Shown here: positions 52,498 through 63,187 of the stretch, piece by piece
Numbering within the stretch: the stretch's first letter is position 1
Layout of the letters: each line of letters begins with the position of its first letter
Assembly (NCBI GenBank): GCA_037127315.1
Contig: JBBBDQ010001918.1
Coordinates: 4,351,001 to 4,415,000, forward strand
Source: Ascarosepion bandense
Taxonomy: Eukaryota > Mollusca > Cephalopoda > Sepiida > Sepiidae
Direction of reading: 5' to 3'
DNA: 64,000 nt
Notes under the pieces: model-generated
Database searches by the model: none
What the model was told of the DNA's origin: nothing
Seen by the model: only the letters and a program-made list of their open reading frames with translations
Program-made: the position numbers and the translations under genes

Positions 52498-52800
52498 CAG
52501 TCAGTTAAGTGCCATACGTGATACACGCTTGGGCGATCATGTCTCGAAAGAGACATGACTGACTGGGCAGAAGATTATCCCGCAGTAGGTTGCCATTGCT
52601 TTCTGCGGTAGACTGGTTGCCGACCAAGGCTATAGAACCCAGTCTGTCCTGCTATTTAACCCATAACTGGAAGGAAGAGACGGATTAATACCTTTCCCAA
52701 GGGTATTTGCGCGTAAGTGAATACAATGAATTCAACTGGAATTCGAACTCGGCTCCACGGTTTCTCGTTCCGAGTCGATATCCACTGTACCACAACGCAC
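52498..52800 (-). mobile_element. SINE-A, full length
   Basis: Complete and well preserved, with a perfect CATGTCTC/GAGACATG hairpin, CAGTAGGTTGCCATTGCTTT core and GGAATTCGAACTCGG at the head. Very similar to the copies at 36.9 and 38.4 kb. Confidence 0.85.
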
Positions 52801-52989
52801 ATTTTTTAAATTCAAAGGCACTAATAATGTAAGCAACATGCATATGTGAAGATATGTTCTCACATAGATGCATGAATTCTATAGAATACTTGGTTGTTAA
52901 AGATTATAAATTTCGTAAAATTATGTTAGAGAATTTGAGCTTTGAAGGAACTAATTATGTAAATAATCAAATTACTCAGAGGCAAATAA

Positions 52990-53192
52990 TTAGAGTAGAT
53001 AGACTAATTGGAATAGATAGACTAAACTATCGCCTGGTTCACATTCCACCTACGTCTATTGAACAGGTGTTTCCTGTTTAGGATGTGGTTTCCGGTTTTT
53101 CTCTTTTCTAATCTTTTCACTCTTACGTAGCCCCCTGCGCATCAGTGGCGTTTTCGCCTTGCTTGGGGTGATATGATTAAAAAAAAAAAGAC
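52990..53192 (+). mobile_element. VTR element, one unit plus tail
   Basis: Starts with two short repeats (AGAGTAGATAGACTAATTGG, AATAGATAGACTAAAC), has one unit with a deletion between GAACAGGTG and TTTCCTGTTTAGG, and ends in the tail with GGGGTGATATGATTAAAA. It gives the minimal structure of the element: 5' short repeats, unit, tail. Confidence 0.8.
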
Positions 53193-53400
53193 AGAAAATG
53201 AAGATTGACGTTATATTTGAATATTTGATGATTGTAGTTGACAGGGAAGAAAAAAATCGGAAAGGAGTTCCACACGTGAGAAGCGAGAAAAACGAAACTA
53301 TTAGAATAGAAGGTACGGTTGCATTTAGGTGTATTTCAACTGTAAAAGAGTGAGACCTATTTGTCAACCAAGCAGTACACTTAAATTCAAGGCACCCTGA
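53193..53400 (-). mobile_element. LINE-A fragment, minus strand
   Basis: GATGATTGTAGTTGACAGGG, GGAGTTCCACACGTGAGAAG, and GTAAAAGAGTGAGACCTATT are the complement of the ORF2 end, in the order seen at 51.6-51.8 kb. Degenerate. It abuts the A-run of the VTR copy. Confidence 0.65.
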
Positions 53401-54574
53401 AGGAAAGAACAATTTAAAAAAAAATTAATATGTGAACTGTTGTGTTTCTTACACCTTAATATACAAGTCAATACCATTCGTTTTTATACTTGGATCTACA
53501 GGTAAATATTAGTGGTATTTATACATGAGACTATATTTAAATAATAGGCGTTTTTATACATGAGTCTATGAATTTGGTTGTATTATTGCTTTGGGCTATA
53601 AATAAATATTAGTTGTGCTCATACCTGTTTTTTATAATCATTTCACTTCAAGCAAAGTAGGACAGCCACTGTTGCGCGGGGGGGGGCAAAGTGAGATAAC
53701 GAAAAAGGTGATGCCTAAGAAACGATAAATGGTGGATGGGATTTAGGGAGGTAGATTTGAGACTATAAATAAACACTACTGATACTTATACTTAAGACTA
53801 TACGTATATATAAGTCGAGTTTATACTTGAGACATTAATAAAACTTTGGTTGTGTTTAGACATCTGTCTAAAGATGATAAGAAAATGTGGAAAATTTATT
53901 AATTACGCTTTTTTGCCGAGAATGTTTGATCTCTTTGGCTTTTTCAGGTTAGTATGAATGAAAGACAAAACTGTATGTGAGAAACAATGGCTTAAGGTTC
54001 TGAGTATAATCAAATTAAATTACATTACATTATCACCGCCAATGTCCAGACACAAGTGAGTGTCAGTCGCCCTCTTTTTTCTTTTTTTTGTTTTCTATAC
54101 CTCGGTCTACTTCGTAAATATAACTTTTTTTTCCAGAATATCCATTATTAATAAAGCGCACACATACACCATCAGAAGCTGTAATGGCCTAACTTGCTAT
54201 ACACGAACTCAAACTTAAATCTCAAGAAAACTTTTCAACCAGCCAAAAGAGCATGAGTAAGCGGGCTATACCCTAGCGATCAAGTCAGCCATCTTGCTTG
54301 TATCCTTACGTATTTGTTTAGACAGCGCGTGTAATAACTCTCAGTCTGGTGTTCATACCCCAACCAACCACTAAACACTCGACGTGTCCTTAGCAGACAG
54401 TGTAATTATTTAAATACATTACTGTCATAAAATTGTTTACATCGCGTTTTATTGTAAAATAATTTACAACGAATTACTGACAAAGTAAATCATTTAAAAA
54501 TGCATTTCTATATCAAATGCATTTTCACTATATGTATGTGGTAAAATATATTTATTCATGTTTTTCACATTCTA
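53401..54574. other. Unassigned AT-rich sequence
   Basis: A worn LINE-A/VTR-type tail in reverse (ATCATTTCACTTCAAGCAAA) lies at about 53628-53700. Words such as ATACATGAGACTATA recur with changes between 53480 and 53860. No gene. Confidence 0.4.
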
Positions 54575-54579
54575 TAGTA

Positions 54580-54835
54580 AATCACCCATCGTCCAGTTTA
54601 GACTCCTCTTAGAACTTTTAGGCAGAAGTAGAGGTTTATCTCTTGTAAGTTTGGGTAACCGGTCCCTTTTAAAGTCTACTTCTCCAAACGTCTAACATCT
54701 CTGTCTAAACTCTAAAAGTCAATTATTGGGTTTCCGGTTCCGTCTAAAGTCTTTCCCTTCTCTTTCACTCCCAGTAGCTACTTGCGTCTTAGTGACGTTA
54801 TCGCCTTACTTGGAGTGAATTGATTAAAAATAATA
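54580..54835 (+). repeat. Old VTR-like or LINE-A 3' remnant
   Basis: A heavily changed sequence with GGGTTTCCGGTTCCG, CCTTCTCTTTCACTCC, AGTGACGTTATCGCCTTACT and GGAGTGAATTGATTAAAA follows the unit-end-plus-tail order of VTR elements. Confidence 0.5.
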
Positions 54836-54984
54836 GTTCAATACATCTGCTGTTCAATATAATAATTTACAGTACATTCCTGTCGTAAAATCATTTACAA
54901 TGAATCATTTTAATTAAATATTTAATAGAGTATATTATTCATAATAAAATTAAGTAGAATATTTTAATGTGTTTCTGTCCTGAA

Positions 54985-55338
54985 ATTCTTAATAATCCAT
55001 AGACTAAACTGTCACCCGGTTCAAACTCCACCCACGTCTATTGAACAGGTGAAGAGGCTCATCCCTTGTTCCCTGTTTAGGATGTGGTTTCCGTCTTTCT
55101 CTTTTCCAATCTTTTCACTCCTTTTTCTTTCATTTTTCAATTGGAGTAGATAGACTAAACTATCGCCCGGTTCACACTCCACCCACGTCTATTGAACAGG
55201 TGATGAGGCTCATCCCTTGTTCCCTGTTTAGGATTTAGTTTCCGGCTTTCTCTTTTCCAATCTTTTCACTCTTACGTAGCCCCCTGCACATCAGTGGCGT
55301 TACCGCCTTGCTCGGGGTGATATGATTAAAAAAAAAAT
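54985..55338 (+). mobile_element. VTR element, two units plus tail
   Basis: Units at about 54997-55135 and 55136-55270 with CGTCTATTGAACAGGTGA. The tail at 55272-55338 is TAGCCCCCTGCACATCAGTG ... GGGGTGATATGATTAAAA. Confidence 0.85.
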
Positions 55339-55445
55339 TCCTTCGTAAAATTATGAATTAATTTAGAGATTTTCTCTGTAGTGCCCCGACTGCATGAATT
55401 TAAGATTGCAATTATTAACCCTATCGCTTCCAGTGTAGCATAGAC

Positions 55446-56528
55446 CATCGATTACCTCTCACCATCAACAACCTCTCGATATCAACAATCTCTCGCTATC
55501 AACAACCTCTCGCCATCGACTTCCTCTCACCATCAACAATCTCTCGCTATCAACAACCTCTCGCCATCGACTTCCTCTCACCATCAACAATCTCTCGCTA
55601 TCAACAACCTCTCGCCATGGACTTCCTCTCACCATCAACAATCTCTCGCTATCAACAACCTCTCGCCATGGACTTCCTCTCACCATCAACAATCTCTCGC
55701 TATCAACAACCTCTCGCCATCGACTTCCTCTCACCATCAACAATCTCTCGCTATCAACAACCTCTCGCCATGGACTTCCTCTCACCATCAACAATCTCTC
55801 GCTATCAACAACCTCTCGCCATCGACTTCCTCTCACCATCAACAATCTCTCGCTATCAACAACCTCTCGCCATGGACTTCCTCTCACCATCAACAATCTC
55901 TCGCTATCAACAACCTCTCGCCATGGACTTCCTCTCACCATCAACAATCTCTCGCTATCAACAACCTCTCGCCATCGACTTCCTCTCACCATCAACAATC
56001 TCTCGCTATCAACAACCTCTCGCCATGGACTTCCTCTCACCATCAACAATCTCTCGCTATCAACAACCTCTCGCCATCGACTTCCTCTCACCATCAACAA
56101 TCTCTCGCTATCAACAACCTCTCGCCATGGACTTCCTCTCACCATCAACAATCTCTCGCTATCAACAACCTCTCGCCATCGACTTCCTCTCACCATCAAC
56201 AATCTCTCGCTATCAACAACCTCTCGCCATCGACTTCCTCTCACCATCAACAATCTCTCGCTATCAACAACCTCTCGCCATCGACTTCCTCTCACCATCA
56301 ACAATCTCTCGCTATCAACAACCTCTCGCCATGGACTTCCTCTCACCATCAACAATCTCTCGCTATCAACAACCTCTCGCCATCGACTTCCTCTCACCAT
56401 CAACAATCTCTCGCTATCAACAACCTCTCGCCATCGACTTCCTCTCACCATCAACAACCTCTCACTATCAACAACCTCTCGCCATCGACTTCCTCTCGAA
56501 ATCGACAAACTCTCGCCATCGACGAGAG
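55446..56528. repeat. 51 bp minisatellite built from 17 bp subunits, about 20 units
   Basis: Each 51 bp unit consists of three 17 bp pieces: CTCTCACCATCAACAAT, CTCTCGCTATCAACAAC and CTCTCGCCATSGACTTC, where S is C or G. The C/G site marks units: in order C C G G C G C G G C G C G C C C G C, then two changed units. Because 51 is divisible by three and no stop word occurs, a long frame is open on each strand. There is no other sign of coding. Confidence 0.95.
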
Positions 56529-56614
56529 AATCATTGATGCTTTTGTAACTTGTCTATTTTTACAGGTTACGGTGTTGAACCTACTCAAACCCCTTTATCC
56601 TCCGGTTGAGGTGA

Positions 56615-56908
56615 CAGTCAGTTAAGTGTCATACATGATACACGCTTTGGTGATCATGTCTCGAAAGATACATACTCGCTAAGCAAAAGATTTTCCCGCG
56701 GTAGATTGTCATTTTTATTTTGCGGTAGAATGGTTGCCAAACAATGCTATAGAACCCAATCTTTCCTGCTATTGAAACCATTGCTGAAAAGAAAAAGAGA
56801 AAGATTAATGCCTTTCCCAAGAGTATTTGCGCGTAAGCGAATGTAATGAATTCAACTGGAATTCAAATTTGGATCGGAGCCGATATCCAATGCACCACAA
56901 CGCACATC
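56615..56908 (-). mobile_element. SINE-A, diverged
   Basis: Reverse copy with ATGATACACGCTTTGGTGATC and AGGTTGCC-equivalent AGATTGTCATTTTTATTTTG; the B box region is damaged (GGAATTCAAATTTGG). Confidence 0.75.
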
Positions 56909-56914
56909 CAGGCA

Positions 56915-57110
56915 GACTGGCAAGTAGGTCTTACCATTTTACTATTTCACTAGCTAGATATCACCAGCGGTTCTGTTCAAATAATGTTCCCTTCTGATTT
57001 CTTGCTTCCCGGCCAACTACAATCTTCAAAAATTTTAATGTAATCACCATCTCCTGTTTTTTCGATATTGGCATTATTACTTTGCTTGGGGTGAAATTAT
57101 TAAAACGAAA
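56915..57110 (+). mobile_element. LINE-A 3' end, very degenerate
   Basis: CAGACTGGCAAGTAGGTC, CTTCCCGGCCAACTACAATCT, TTTTAATGTAATCACC, and TTTGCTTGGGGTGAAATTAT follow the order of the LINE-A ORF2 end, 3' UTR and tail. Confidence 0.55.
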
Positions 57111-57171
57111 TGATTTAGAATGCCTTTTTATAGAAAATTTAATTTAATATATTTTTCAACGCATTTCTACT

Positions 57172-57240
57172 ATTCTTCTTCTTTATGCGCCGTGTCCTTT
57201 CAGGACGTAGGTGATCATGAACTTTCTCGTATTTTTTTTT
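57172..57240 (-). mobile_element. LINE-B 3' end fragment
   Basis: ATTCTTCTTCTTTATGCGCC, then GTCCTTTCAGGACGTAGGTG and ATCATG, match the complement of the 3' end at 43.34-43.39 kb. Confidence 0.65.
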
Positions 57241-57454
57241 GCTTTTAACACTCTTTCTCATGGTATCTCCCTAAAATCGCGCTCAGCCATCCATCATTCA
57301 TATTTTTCTGCAATATTCTTACCTATGTTCTCATCTAAAGAACGCATTAGGCATGCTCTACTCTTTGAGTTTCACAGAGGTTTCATTGCAAATGCAACGT
57401 GTTTCTTGTTGCGAATTTTTGCTTTCACGACACCTTCAGACACCATTTCTGGGT

Positions 57455-58100
57455 AGGCTTATCACAGGTGATGAGAAGTGAATTCTCTAACATAACGTTA
57501 AACGTTGGCGATCGTGGATAAATCGAGGATAAAGACCAGTTCAGCAACCGAGGGCAGGACTCCTTACCAAAAAGATGTTGAGCGTATGGTGGGATATAGA
57601 AGGGATCATCCATTATGAACTTTTAGACAACAGTTAAACCATTACTGCTAGTCTTTATTGTGATCAACTTAGTCGCTTGAAAACTGCTTTGACTCGAAAA
57701 CGACACTTTTTTAGTCAACAGAAACGAAGTCATCTTCCATTATGATAATGATTGTCCTCACACAGCACTACTGACCAAAGATCTCCTAGAAGAATTAGGT
57801 TGGGAAATCTTGCCCCTCTCCTGGCCTAGCTCCCTCGGATTATCAATTATTTCGAGGATTACAAAACCATTTAGATGGCCTTAGGTTAACATCACGAGAG
57901 GAGATAGAATATGAATTAGATTAATATTTCACATCAAAACCTAAAGAATTTTACAAGTGAGGTATTAATAAGGTCGTTGACAGACGAATCAAGTTTTAGA
58001 GAGCAAAGGTCGTTATTGTTATGAGAAAAGATTTTCGAAAACACACAGTTTTTCATTTTTAAGACGAAATTTTAAATTGGCAAAACTTTTGCACCAACCT
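57455..58100 (+). pseudogene. Mariner-type transposase relic
   Basis: Broken frames give TGDEK-type sequence at the left, then KKMLSVWWDIEGIIHYELL, LYCDQLSRLK, NEVIFHYDNDCPHTALLTKD (with the second catalytic Asp in HYDND), LLEELGWEILPLSWP, and further right LRLTSREEIEYELD and GINKVVDRRIKF-like fragments. These blocks occur in this order in IS630/Tc1/mariner transposases. The region that should hold the third catalytic Asp (the SPDL/PSDYH part) is deleted and shifted, so it is inactive. No terminal inverted repeats were found nearby. Confidence 0.75.
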
Positions 58101-58157
58101 GATATCAATTAGACACAGCGATTTTTCTATTTGAAAATAATTTTAAATGCAGTTCTA

Positions 58158-58466
58158 CAGTCAGTCAGTTAAGTGCCATACGTGCTAGAGGCTTTGGGCG
58201 ATCATGTCTCCAAAAAGACATGACTGACTGGGCAGAAGTTATCTCGCAGTAGGTTGCCATTGCTTTCTGCGGTAGACTGGTTGCCAGCTAAGGCTATATA
58301 ACCCAATCTGTCCTGTTATTTAACCCATAACTGGAAGGAAGAAACGGATTAATACCTTTCCCATGGGTGTTTACGAGTAAGTGAATGTAAGTAATTCAAG
58401 TGGAATTCGAACTCGGCTCCCCGATTTGTCGTTCTGAGTCGATATGTACTGCACCACAATGCACAT
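58158..58466 (-). mobile_element. SINE-A, full length
   Basis: Complete copy with hairpin arms CATGTCTC and AGACATG. ATGCAGT occurs just left (58147-58153) and just right (58468-58474), a possible short target duplication. Confidence 0.8.
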
Positions 58467-59250
58467 CATGCAGTAAAAACTGGAGAACAAAAAAGAAATT
58501 AAAAAATAGAAGTGAAACATCCAAAAATTTAGGTTCCGAATTCAGCTAATGCGAAACGTTCCTGGGTGTGGCTAGTGCTGCCAAAGAACCACCGAGAATT
58601 ATTTAGCCGTCATGTGTAGGGAAGGGCTTACATGGGTAGGGACTGATGGAGTGACGGATAACAAAAATAACGATCTTGCAGCAGCGTGCGCATGATCATG
58701 AGGAGATATTTTCGAGTTTATTTCCGGTTTTAAGTTTTGCATTCCATTCTAGATAGTTTTTTTTTTCGCTCATTCTGCTTGTTTCCTGGACGCTTTGTTT
58801 GCAGACGCTCCTACCACACACAACTGACAAGGAACACACTTTCGAAAGTGCGGGTCATCGAATGCTCATTGTTTCTGGTTAAATATGCGACCTAAACTAG
58901 ACAGGAATGTATTTCACACTGGCCGGCACGATCAGTAAAAAATGTGCGGATGACAGAAACGTTTCGAACATTAGACACAATATTCGAGTTATTTAAATTC
59001 AACAGCATCAATATCGAGTTGTCAAAATATTTTGTTGATTGTTCTATGGCATTAAACTCTTCACATAAAATTGTATAACCCATATTTTATAAAATTAATG
59101 CATTCCATACTTAACATATATATTTGATATTCTCTCTTTAATATAATGAGTGCATTGCGTAGTTAACATAAACTACGTGTTCCATACTTGATAAAATTCG
59201 TCTGTTCCATATTTAACATAAATTGTTTACAGCATCTTTCATAGAATATA
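58467..59250. other. Unassigned sequence
   Basis: Nothing recognised. ACATAAATT/TCCATACTT words recur loosely between 59080 and 59240. Confidence 0.35.
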
Positions 59251-59251
59251 T

Positions 59252-60058
59252 GTTCAAAAGATGTGGGTTCGCACTCCACCCACGTCTATTGAACAGGTGA
59301 AGAGGCTCATCCCTTGCTTCCTGTTTAGGATGTGGTTTCCGGCTTTCTCTTTTCCAATCTTTTCACTCTTTTCTTTTTTCTTTTTTTTGTTTTCAATTGG
59401 AGTAGATAGACTAAACTATCGCCCGGTTCACACTCCACCCACGTCTATTAAACAGGTGAAGAGGCTCATCCCTTGTTTCCTGTTTAGGTTGTGGTTTCCG
59501 GCTTTCTCTTTTCCAATCTTTTCACTCTTTTCTTTTTTCTTTTTTCTTTTTTAATTGGAGTATATAGACTAAACTATCACCCGGTTCACACTCCACCCAC
59601 GTCTATTGAACAGGTGAAGAGGCTCATCCCTTGTTCCCTGTTTAGGATGTGGTTTCCGGCTTTCTCTTTTCCAATCTTTTCACTCTTTTCTTTTTTCTTT
59701 TTTCTTTTTCAATTGGAGTAGATAGACTAAACTATCGCCCGGTTCAAACTCCACCCACGTCTATTGAACAGGTGAAGAGGCTCATCCCTTGTTTCTTTAT
59801 TTAGGATGTGGTTTCCGGCTTTCTCTTTTGCAATCTTTTCACTCTTTTCTTTTTTCTTTTTTTTTGTTTTCAATTGGAGTAGATAAGCTAAACTATCCCC
59901 CGGTTCACACTCCACCCACGTCTATTGAACAGGTGAAGAGGCTCATCCCTTGTTCCCTGTTTAGGATGTGGTTTCCGGCTTTCTCTTTTCCAATCTTTTC
60001 ATTCTTACGTAGCCCCCTGCACATCAGTGCCGTTACCGCCTTGCTCGGGGTGATATGG

Positions 60059-60064
<6 letters not shown>
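59252..60064 (+). mobile_element. VTR element, five units plus tail
   Basis: The first unit is truncated (from GCACTCCACCCACGTC). Further unit starts lie at about 59395, 59553, 59710 and 59870 (periods 157-160 bp). Each carries GAACAGGTGAAGAGGCTCAT and ends in CTTTTCTTTTTTC. The tail at 60005-60064 reads TAGCCCCCTGCACATCAGTG ... GGGGTGATATGGTTAA and runs directly into (TA)n. Repeated 'GVDRLNYRPVHTPPTS' frames are read-through of the units. Confidence 0.85.

Positions 60065-60114
<50 letters not shown>
60062..60114. repeat. (TA)n microsatellite
   Basis: About 26 TA units following the VTR tail. Confidence 0.95.
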
Positions 60115-60117
<3 letters not shown>

Positions 60118-61374
60118 TGTATATTCCATCTTTTATATGATTAAAGAAATTCACAGAAATTCTTTACAATATCGTTCATATGAATTGTATATGTAATCTT
60201 TTTATGTGATTAGTAATTAATTGTATTAACCATATCGTGTTTATTCATCTTGTGGGAGCTGCCGCTGCATTTTTAATTCGTTGTATTGATTTTGATTTAA
60301 CTTCAATTGATATTTAAATAACTACATTATTTCAATGATTCTTAATTTATGGCAAATACCAATTACATTCTTCCTTATTGTCAGTGCATAACTAATATAA
60401 GTGTGATTATTTGTCAATCTAAAAGTGCACTTAAATTGATGTTATAGATACCGCAACTCACTTTCGAGAACTAACTTTTAAATTTAATTTTTCAAAATAA
60501 AAAAGTTGTAGTGAAGCTGATTTCAGTTTTAATTGAAAACTAAATGATTAAATTTACTATTTTCAGTAAGCAAAATACTCTGGTGTATTTCAAACAGAAA
60601 TTACACTGATTGAAATTTAAAAATTTGTGACTTTTAAAATTTTTCAATTTTCCAATCATTTTTTGCCATCAACACATTTGTAAACTTAAATTCTCGGTTT
60701 TAAAAATATTGCTCAAATAAAATATACATCTGTGACACATTATTTTTGAAAAAAATAGCCAAATGTAATGTTAAATTAATCTGATTTACACAAGTAATGC
60801 TTACTTATATCATGAAATTTAAAATAAAACTATTTCTTAGATCCAGTTTTGATCTTTCTGACCTTCCCCACGTATTTATCATGTCATGACAGCTAGACAG
60901 ATGCGAGATAAGGTAAGTGTATGGCGATCGAAATTGATAAAATTGTCCAAATTCTTTTTTCCTGTAAGGGAGGAAACCGTGAAACACATGACCTTTTAAT
61001 GTACAAACTGAAATTACCATGCAAAAAAATTCAAATACACACACAAAAAAATTAAAAATTATTTTAAAAATACGATCGCTACTTGATTTGTATAAAACTT
61101 TTCAATTTTCGTTTAGTAAATAACCAAATATCCACAAGTCTTTGAAATATTTTACAAATATTTTTGAAACTTTATGAATTAGTATAATTAAAAAAATGAA
61201 AATGATTCTTTAAAAATTTCATTATTAACCGAAAATGTTTTTCTTCAGACTATAATGTCCAAAATTTATATTATTTATTAAAGCAATTAAAAGCTTCTCT
61301 AATTAATTAATGTCATAGTTTTATTGCATTTTTATTTTACTTTTGGCTGCAAATTTACGAAAAGAGGGGACAAA
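60115..61374. other. AT-rich sequence with no recognised gene
   Basis: Uniformly AT-rich, lacking microsatellites and known repeats; the minus-strand frame at 60805-61044 has no motif I know. Confidence 0.4.
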
Positions 61375-61375
61375 T

Positions 61376-61545
61376 GGTTAAAAAAAATAAACGAGCTATT
61401 CGATTTTTAAAATAATTAAAAAAAAGTTAATTGTGTGCGTATGATAACTCGTATTTTCTATTTACGAGTGGCCGTACATGATATATATCATTAAAAAGTC
61501 ACATTTTTCAAAGGTTGTGCTCCTTACAAGAAAAAGAAAATCTAT
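61376..61545 (+). repeat. Direct repeat T, copy 1
   Basis: GAGCTATTCGATTTTTAAAA, GTGTGCGTATGATAAC, GAGTGGCCGTACATGATATA, TCATTAAAAAGTCACATTTT and GGTTGTGCTCCTTAC recur in order at 62.23-62.39 kb. Confidence 0.75.
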
Positions 61546-62229
61546 ATAAACATTTTCGGCAGGGTACAATTCTTTCATCTCACCTCCGTGTTTCCTATGC
61601 CCTACGTTTCTACATTCGACGGGCTTTGCAGATCATCCCTTCAAAATTTAAAGCAAGTCTTATATTTTAATTCCTAGTTTCCTAATTTTATTTTTAAAAA
61701 ATCATTGTGAAATTCACAATTTTTGGAGGTACCTAAAAAGAATATGAAAAATATATAATAAAAATAAACATTAATAAATGCCATGACATTTCATAAATTA
61801 TTGAGTTACCTGTCATGTTATATAATTTCATTCTCTGTTATTAAATTGAAAAATTATTTTAAAATAAAGTTATGTATTATTTTCATTTTTATTTTTCATA
61901 AAACATCTTCAAATGTAAGACTATAAAGCTAAACTAACTAAAATTCTATAAAATATAATTACTGAAAATATTGTGCTAACTTTTTAAGTTTACTATATAA
62001 TTAAATACCAAAAAACGAAGCGTACGATTAAGATGTTATAGTCTGAAAAGAAAAAAAAATCAATGACGAATTAATTTTTACAAGAATTGTTTTCATTTTT
62101 ATTATTTTTATTATATTTCATAAAGTTTCAAAAATCTTTTAAAATTTCCTATTCATCGTTCACGCTAGTTTGTTGAGTTAATACTTGAAGACTATATTAA
62201 CTAATCGAAAATTGAATAGCTTAATACAA
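61546..62229. other. AT-rich spacer between the T repeats
   Basis: No coding frame or known repeat. If the T repeats are ends of one element, this would be its interior. Confidence 0.35.
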
Positions 62230-62388
62230 ATAATCGAGCCATTCGATTTTTAGAATAATTAAAACAAATTACTTGTGTGCGTATGATGACCCATATTTTC
62301 TTTTTAGGAGTGGCCGTACATGATATATATCATTAAAAAGTCACGTATTTCACAGGTTGCGCTCCTGACAGCAAAACATTTCTTGGTG
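62230..62388 (+). repeat. Direct repeat T, copy 2
   Basis: Matches copy 1 over about 150 bp with scattered changes, including the palindrome ATGATATATATCAT. It ends where the transposase relic begins. Confidence 0.75.
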
Positions 62389-62765
62389 AGGGCCTAAAAC
62401 TCAACATGGAGGCCTACACCATGTGTCCTGAAGAGTTAGTGCTGCTCTCTGTTAAGAAGGTGGCTGCTGGAATATTCTATCTGGCAAAAGAGGACTCTGC
62501 ATCATGTCATACAAGTCGTAGCTGTCAGAAAATTTCTGCGACCACATCACCCCTTACGTTTTGCCACTTAACTCCCCAAACTGCATTCCCTTTGATTACT
62601 ATGTGTGGGGCACAGTTGACGACAGACCAACAACACCTCTTTTAACACCAAATATGAACTAAAGACAAGGATTATGGCAGGATTCACCAACTTAAACAGA
62701 AGGTGTTGCGGGAGATTCTGAAGTTATCTGGAAGTTGTGGTTAATGCCAATGGCAATTTTATTGA
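62389..62765 (+). pseudogene. Tc1/mariner-superfamily transposase C-terminal relic
   Basis: Frames broken by small indels read EDSASCHTSRSCQK (the catalytic second Asp block, normally D.AP.H), ISATTSPLT/FCDHITPYVLPLNSPNCI, PFDYYVWGTVDDRP (third catalytic Asp in DYYVWG), then, past stops, FTNLNRR-like and WKLWLMPMAILLNLL/VNANGNFIEFTL. The order is that of the C-terminal catalytic half of IS630/Tc1/mariner proteins. The motif style differs from the 57.5 kb relic, so it is another family. Confidence 0.7.
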
Positions 62766-62870
62766 ATTTACTCTTCAGTATTTAGAGATACTTCTGTAGA
62801 ATTTTTCGGTAAATATATAAGTTAAAATGAGATATCAGTGCTATCATTATTTTTGCGTAATTTAGTGAAG

Positions 62871-63176
62871 GATGTGCGTCGTGGTGCAGTGGAGATCGGC
62901 TAGGAACGAGAAATCGGGAAGCCGAGTTCGAATTCCAGTCGAATTCCTTGCATTCACTTACGCGCAAATACCCTTGAGAAAGGTATTAATCCGTCTCTTC
63001 CCTCCAGTTATGGGTTAAATAATAGTACAGATTGGGTTCTGTAGCCTTGGTCGGCAACCAGTCTACCGCAGAAAGCAATGGCAATCTATTGCGGGATAAC
63101 CTTATGCTCAGTCAGTCATGTCTCTTTCGAGACATGATCGCCCAAGCGTGTATCACGTATGGCACTTAACTGACTG
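62871..63176 (+). mobile_element. SINE-A, full length, plus strand
   Basis: Cleanest sense-orientation copy: head GTGGTGCAGTGGAGATCGGC, B box GAGTTCGAATTCCAG, core CGTCTCTTCCCTCCAGTTAT, ACCAGTCTACCGCAGAAAGC, then CATGTCTC-TTTC-GAGACATG and the end CACTTAACTGACTG. AATTTAGTGAA (62859-62869) and AATTCAGTGGA (63177-63187) form an imperfect target duplication (9 of 11). Confidence 0.85.
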
Positions 63177-63187
63177 AATTCAGTGGA

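Noticed and set aside
55465..56537. Long open frames on both strands (347 and 306 codons) as a repeat protein gene
   Set aside because: They come from a stop-free 51 bp tandem repeat whose length is a multiple of three. Opposite strands are equally open, with no unique coding flank.
59261..60115. Repeated conserved-looking peptide GVDRLNYRPVHTPPTSIEQ as a gene family (also at 18.6 and 39.4 kb)
   Set aside because: It is the translation of the VTR unit in one frame; array periods are not kept in frame and no start or other constraint is visible.
61376..62388. LTR retrotransposon flanked by the T repeats
   Set aside because: No TG...CA ends, primer-binding site, polypurine tract or gag/pol frame in the 0.7 kb interior.
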